The position numbers and the translations under genes were made by a program. DNA of 64,000 nt, taken from positions 1-64,000 of the forward strand of contig NZ_JAAVUQ010000012.1 of the NCBI RefSeq assembly GCF_018449515.1. Reading direction: 5' to 3'. The first letter of the stretch is position 1. The number at the start of each line of letters is the position of its first letter. This stretch comes from Caballeronia sp. dw_19. GTDB taxonomy: Bacteria > Pseudomonadota > Gammaproteobacteria > Burkholderiales > Burkholderiaceae. The notes under the pieces were generated by a model. It saw nothing but the letters and a program-made list of their open reading frames with translations. It searched no databases and was not told the origin of the DNA. Below are positions 60,894 to 64,000 of the stretch, piece after piece.

Positions 60894-61655
60894 TCAAACC
60901 CCGAGCAGCTCGTGCAGCACCGGCATTTTCGTGTCGAGTTCGCCGGAGTCGAAATGCTCGACGATCTTCCCGTGCTCCATGACATAAAAGCGATCGGCGA
61001 GTGGTGCGGCAAAACGAAAATTCTGTTCGACCATCACGATGGTGTAGCCGCGCGCCTTCAGCATCATGATCATCCGCGCGAGCGTCTGAACGATGACAGG
61101 CGCAAGCCCTTCCGAAATTTCATCGAGCAGCAGCAGGTTCGCGCCGGTACGCAGGATGCGCGCGACCGCCAGCATCTGCTGTTCGCCGCCCGACAACCGC
61201 GTGCCCTGGCTGTTGCGACGTTCCTTGAGATTGGGGAACATCGAATAGATTTCATCGATCGACATGGCGTCTTTCGCCGGGCCTACAAGCGGCGGCAGAA
61301 GCAGGTTCTCTTCGCACGAGAGGCTTGAAAAGATGCCGCGTTCTTCCGGGCAATACCCCACGCCGTAGTGCGCGATCTTGTGCGTCGACATGCCGACCGT
61401 TTCATGTCCGCCGATACGAATCGACCCCGTGCGACGACCGGTCAGGCCCATGATGGCGCGCAGCGTTGTCGTGCGGCCTGCGCCGTTGCGTCCGAGCAGC
61501 GTGACAACTTCGCCTCGATGCACGGTCAGGTCCACGCCGTGCAGGATGTGCGATTCACCGTACCAGGCTTGCGTGCCGACGAGCTCCAGCGCCGGCTCCT
61601 GAGTCGATGCTTCGCGCGATTGTTCTGCGCGGCGTTCTTCCACGATCGTGCTCAT
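60894..61655 (-). CDS. livF: ABC transporter ATPase (LivF), locus 2, with altered Walker A
   Basis: The 253-aa ATPase has signature LSGGEQQMLAVARIL, Walker B LLLLDEIS and VEQNFR. Its Walker A reads GRNGAGRT, with Arg61 where nearly all ABC ATPases have Lys. Walker B also reads DEIS instead of the usual DEP(S/T). Its start overlaps the livG stop (ATGA). The changes suggest that this half site may be weak or specialised. Confidence 0.9.
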   Translation of the reverse strand: MSTIVEERRAEQSREASTQEPALELVGTQAWYGESHILHGVDLTVHRGEVVTLLGRNGAGRTTTLRAIMGLTGRRTGSIRIGGHETVGMSTHKIAHYGVGYCPEERGIFSSLSCEENLLLPPLVGPAKDAMSIDEIYSMFPNLKERRNSQGTRLSGGEQQMLAVARILRTGANLLLLDEISEGLAPVIVQTLARMIMMLKARGYTIVMVEQNFRFAAPLADRFYVMEHGKIVEHFDSGELDTKMPVLHELLGV

Positions 61656-62431
61656 GCGTGCGCTCCGGCGAGCGCTGCGTCGGCGCTGCCCATGTAGGCT
61701 TCCATCACCAGCGCGTTCTTCGATACCTCTGCATAGCTGCCCTCGGCCAGCACTTCGCCGCGTTGAAGGACGGTGATGGTGTCCGAGATGCCCGCGATCA
61801 CGTTCATGTTGTGTTCGACCATGAGGATCGTGCGTCCCGCTGATACTTTCTTGATCAGCGCCGTCACACGGTCGACGTCTTCGTGACCCATGCCTTGCGT
61901 GGGTTCATCGAGGAGCATGAGTTCGGGTTCCATCGAAAGCGTGGTGGCGATTTCGAGTGCACGTTTGCGGCCATAGGAAAGTTCGACCGTAGTGGTATCG
62001 GCGAAATCGGTCAGGCCGACCTGGGTGAGGAGGTCCATGGCGCGGTCGTTGAGTGCGTCGAGGACGCGTTCGCTTTTCCAGAACTTAAACGATGTACCGA
62101 GTGAGCGTTGCAAACCGATGCGTACGTTCTGCATCACTGTCAGATGCGGGAATACAGCGGAAATCTGGAATGAGCGGATGACGCCGCGACGGGCGATTTG
62201 CGCGGGGCGTTCGCCGGTGATGTCGATGCCATTGAAGACGATTTGTCCTGCGGTGGGTTCGAGGAACTTGGTGAGCAGGTTGAAGCAGGTTGTTTTGCCC
62301 GCGCCGTTGGGGCCGATCAATGCGTGGATGGAGCCGCGCCGCACGCGCAGGTTCACGCCGTTGACGGCGGTGAAGCCTTTGAACTCTTTTGTCAGGCCGC
62401 GGGTTTCCAGAATCGTATCGCCGAGAATCAT
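61652..62431 (-). CDS. livG: ABC transporter ATPase (LivG), locus 2
   Basis: The 259-aa ATPase has a standard Walker A GPNGAGKTT, LSYGRKRALEIATTL as the signature region, and LLLDEPTQGMG. GGAAGGGGAC precedes the ATG at 62431; the upstream 73-codon extension is not conserved. First gene of locus 2. Confidence 0.93.
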   Translation of the reverse strand: MILGDTILETRGLTKEFKGFTAVNGVNLRVRRGSIHALIGPNGAGKTTCFNLLTKFLEPTAGQIVFNGIDITGERPAQIARRGVIRSFQISAVFPHLTVMQNVRIGLQRSLGTSFKFWKSERVLDALNDRAMDLLTQVGLTDFADTTTVELSYGRKRALEIATTLSMEPELMLLDEPTQGMGHEDVDRVTALIKKVSAGRTILMVEHNMNVIAGISDTITVLQRGEVLAEGSYAEVSKNALVMEAYMGSADAALAGAHA

Positions 62432-62686
62432 GTCCCCTTCCGTGCTTTGTTTGAGCCTTTGTTTCAGCTTCAGCTCGGCGCGCTTTTGGCGCATGCCCCG
62501 TGATTTTGCTGGCGGTATTGGTCTGGGTGATTGCGCTGGTGCTGTTGCACTTCTTGCGTGCTGCACAATGGTGATGCAGACCTGCGGTGCATCAAGCGCG
62601 CACGCCTTATTGTCGCGCCAATGATGCAGCGCAATCATCGGGATTTGCACTTAGTTTTAAGGAGGTTTTTTCGTTCGCACGGGGAT
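62432..62686. other. Upstream region of transporter locus 2
   Basis: About 255 bases between livG and the repeat element, presumably with the operon promoter. I see no clear consensus boxes. A TCGTTCGCAC string at 62671-62680 repeats the end motif of the neighbouring element. Confidence 0.4.
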
Positions 62687-63787
62687 TTCGTTCGCACCGG
62701 TGGACGGTTTTGGCGGTGTTTCGGGTTAGGGGGCCGGGGCGGCCGGGGTTGCTGAGTTAGCGGTTGGGGTTGGTCGGGGTTGGTCGGGGTTGCTGGGTTA
62801 GCGGTTGGAGTTGGTGCTGGGGTGCCAGGTTCCGGGGTTAGCGGTCAGGGTCTATGCTGGGTTGGTGCTTTCGGCCTTAGCGGTCTGCGAGAGTCGGATT
62901 TTCTCTTTATCACTATTAGCCACTGTGCGTGGCAGCACGTCATTTCTTTGTCCAAAGCGACAAAGAAACGAAGCAAAGAAAGCGCTTTAACCGCGCTACC
63001 CTAAGTGTCCACAGCGTGCAGTTTTCATTCATGGGTGCCCCAAAAGCACGGTGCTCGCCAGCACCACGGATGTGTGAAACCCTCCTTCTCGCGAATCCTG
63101 ACACGAACACGCTTCGCCCCGTACGCTCTCGGGCAAGCACAATTGCCAATGAACCCGCACGGCCTCACACGCATTCGCTGCCGCGTTTCTTGGTGCGTTG
63201 GCCGAGCACGCGCTGCTTTTTTTGTGGGCTACACGGGCGAACGCATATTTACGGCTTCACGTCTTGTTGAGTTAGCGGCGCGGTCTGCGCGTTGTCTTCG
63301 TGGCTACGGCCCCATGCATCTTTGCGGCCGCGTTTCTTGGCGGGTTGGCGACGTGGTTCGGGGCGCGTACATATTTGGAGGGAGGTCGTCCGCGGATAGC
63401 GCGGGGTGCCCCTTGGGCAGGTTCAATCACTGGTGGCGAAGCGTGTGGGTATCCGTGTTCGGAGAAGGAGGGGTTCACACATCCGTGGCTCTGGCGAGCA
63501 CCGTGCTTTTGGGGCACCTATGAATGAAAACTGCACGCTGTGGACACTTAGGGTAGAGCGGTTAAAGCGTTTTCTTTGCTTCGTTTCTTTGTCGCTTTGG
63601 ACAAAGAAATGACGTGCCGCCACGCACAGTGGCTAACAGTGATAAAGAGAAAATCCGACTCTCGCAGACCACTAACACCGAAAGCAGCAACCCGGCATTG
63701 ACCCCGACCGCTAACGCTAGAACCCACCACCCCAGCACTGACCCCGACCGCTAACCCAGCAACCTAACCCAGAAACACCCCAAAACC

Positions 63788-63808
<21 letters not shown>
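62687..63808. repeat. Dispersed palindromic repeat element D/E (full copy)
   Basis: The 1122-base element has terminal inverted repeats: the left TTCGTTCGCACCGGTGGACG (from 62687) and the inverted right end TTCGCTCGCGCCGGTGGACG (ending 63808). The left arm core is 62882-63090 and the inverted right arm core is 63461-63670. The outer flanks iterate short units such as GGGTTAGCGGT and GGGTTGCTG. The centre (about 63170-63383) includes TTTGGAGGGAGG and GTCCGCGGATAGCGCGGGG, also seen in the B/C element. Single-stranded DNA or RNA of this element could fold into a hairpin of about 210 bp. Confidence 0.9.

Positions 63809-64000
<192 letters not shown>

Noticed and set aside
62761-62880. Iterated G/T-rich units considered as a CRISPR or tandem-repeat array
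   Set aside because: Units are short, irregular and without unique spacers; they belong to the flank of the palindromic element. No CRISPR array was seen in the window.

Overview
The window looks like chromosomal DNA from a Burkholderiaceae beta-proteobacterium, most likely Paraburkholderia or Caballeronia. The pointers are the high GC content, the gene order mnmG-rsmG-parA-parB-(transporter)-atpIBEFHAGDC, several HAAT-type (branched-chain amino acid) ABC transporters, a trifunctional PutA, and perfect chromosomal parS sites. The parS sites with parAB and mnmG place it near the replication origin of the main chromosome; dnaA and oriC are not in the window. The genus is inference.

Layout. 1-972: a partial hypothetical gene and non-coding DNA next to a tRNA-Arg(CCG). 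1.4-6.3 kb: a di-haem cytochrome c, Rep helicase, a Gfo/Idh/MocA oxidoreductase and a small lipoprotein. 6.4-14.1 kb: a glycine catabolism block (promoter, tandem glycine riboswitch, terminator, gcvT, gcvH, gcvP), then an alginate-lyase-like gene and sdaA; glycine cleavage and serine deamination together lead from glycine through serine to pyruvate. 14.7-18.2 kb: a ThDP enzyme plus an acyl-CoA ligase. 18.3-20.2 kb: a two-gene ATPase/TOPRIM cassette resembling split OLD-type defence modules. 20.3-25.5 kb: a branched-chain amino acid binding protein and putA with a probable PutA operator. 26-30 kb: priA and hemE. 31-34 kb: a periplasmic cyclohexadienyl dehydratase (PheC-like), the prlF-yhaV toxin-antitoxin pair and an HSL-type hydrolase. 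34.5-44.4 kb: an acyl-CoA synthetase and the complete ATP synthase operon. 44.7-50.4 kb: an ion transporter, parB, parA, rsmG and mnmG, with parS sites inside and beside mnmG. 50.6-62.4 kb: two complete branched-chain amino acid-type ABC transporter loci, one with a fused permease-ATPase and two paralogous binding proteins, the other with an arginine in place of the Walker A lysine of its LivF. The right edge holds the C-terminus of a GMC oxidoreductase.

The most unusual feature is a dispersed intergenic repeat family. A core of about 210 bp occurs five times: once alone after sdaA, and twice as head-to-head pairs (between hemE and pheC, and between the GMC gene and livG) that make palindromic elements of about 1.0-1.1 kb with G/T-rich flanks and terminal inverted repeats. 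Indels of one or two bases between copies break any common reading frame, so protein coding is unlikely. The elements sit directly after stop codons or beside start codons. I do not recognise them as a named element.
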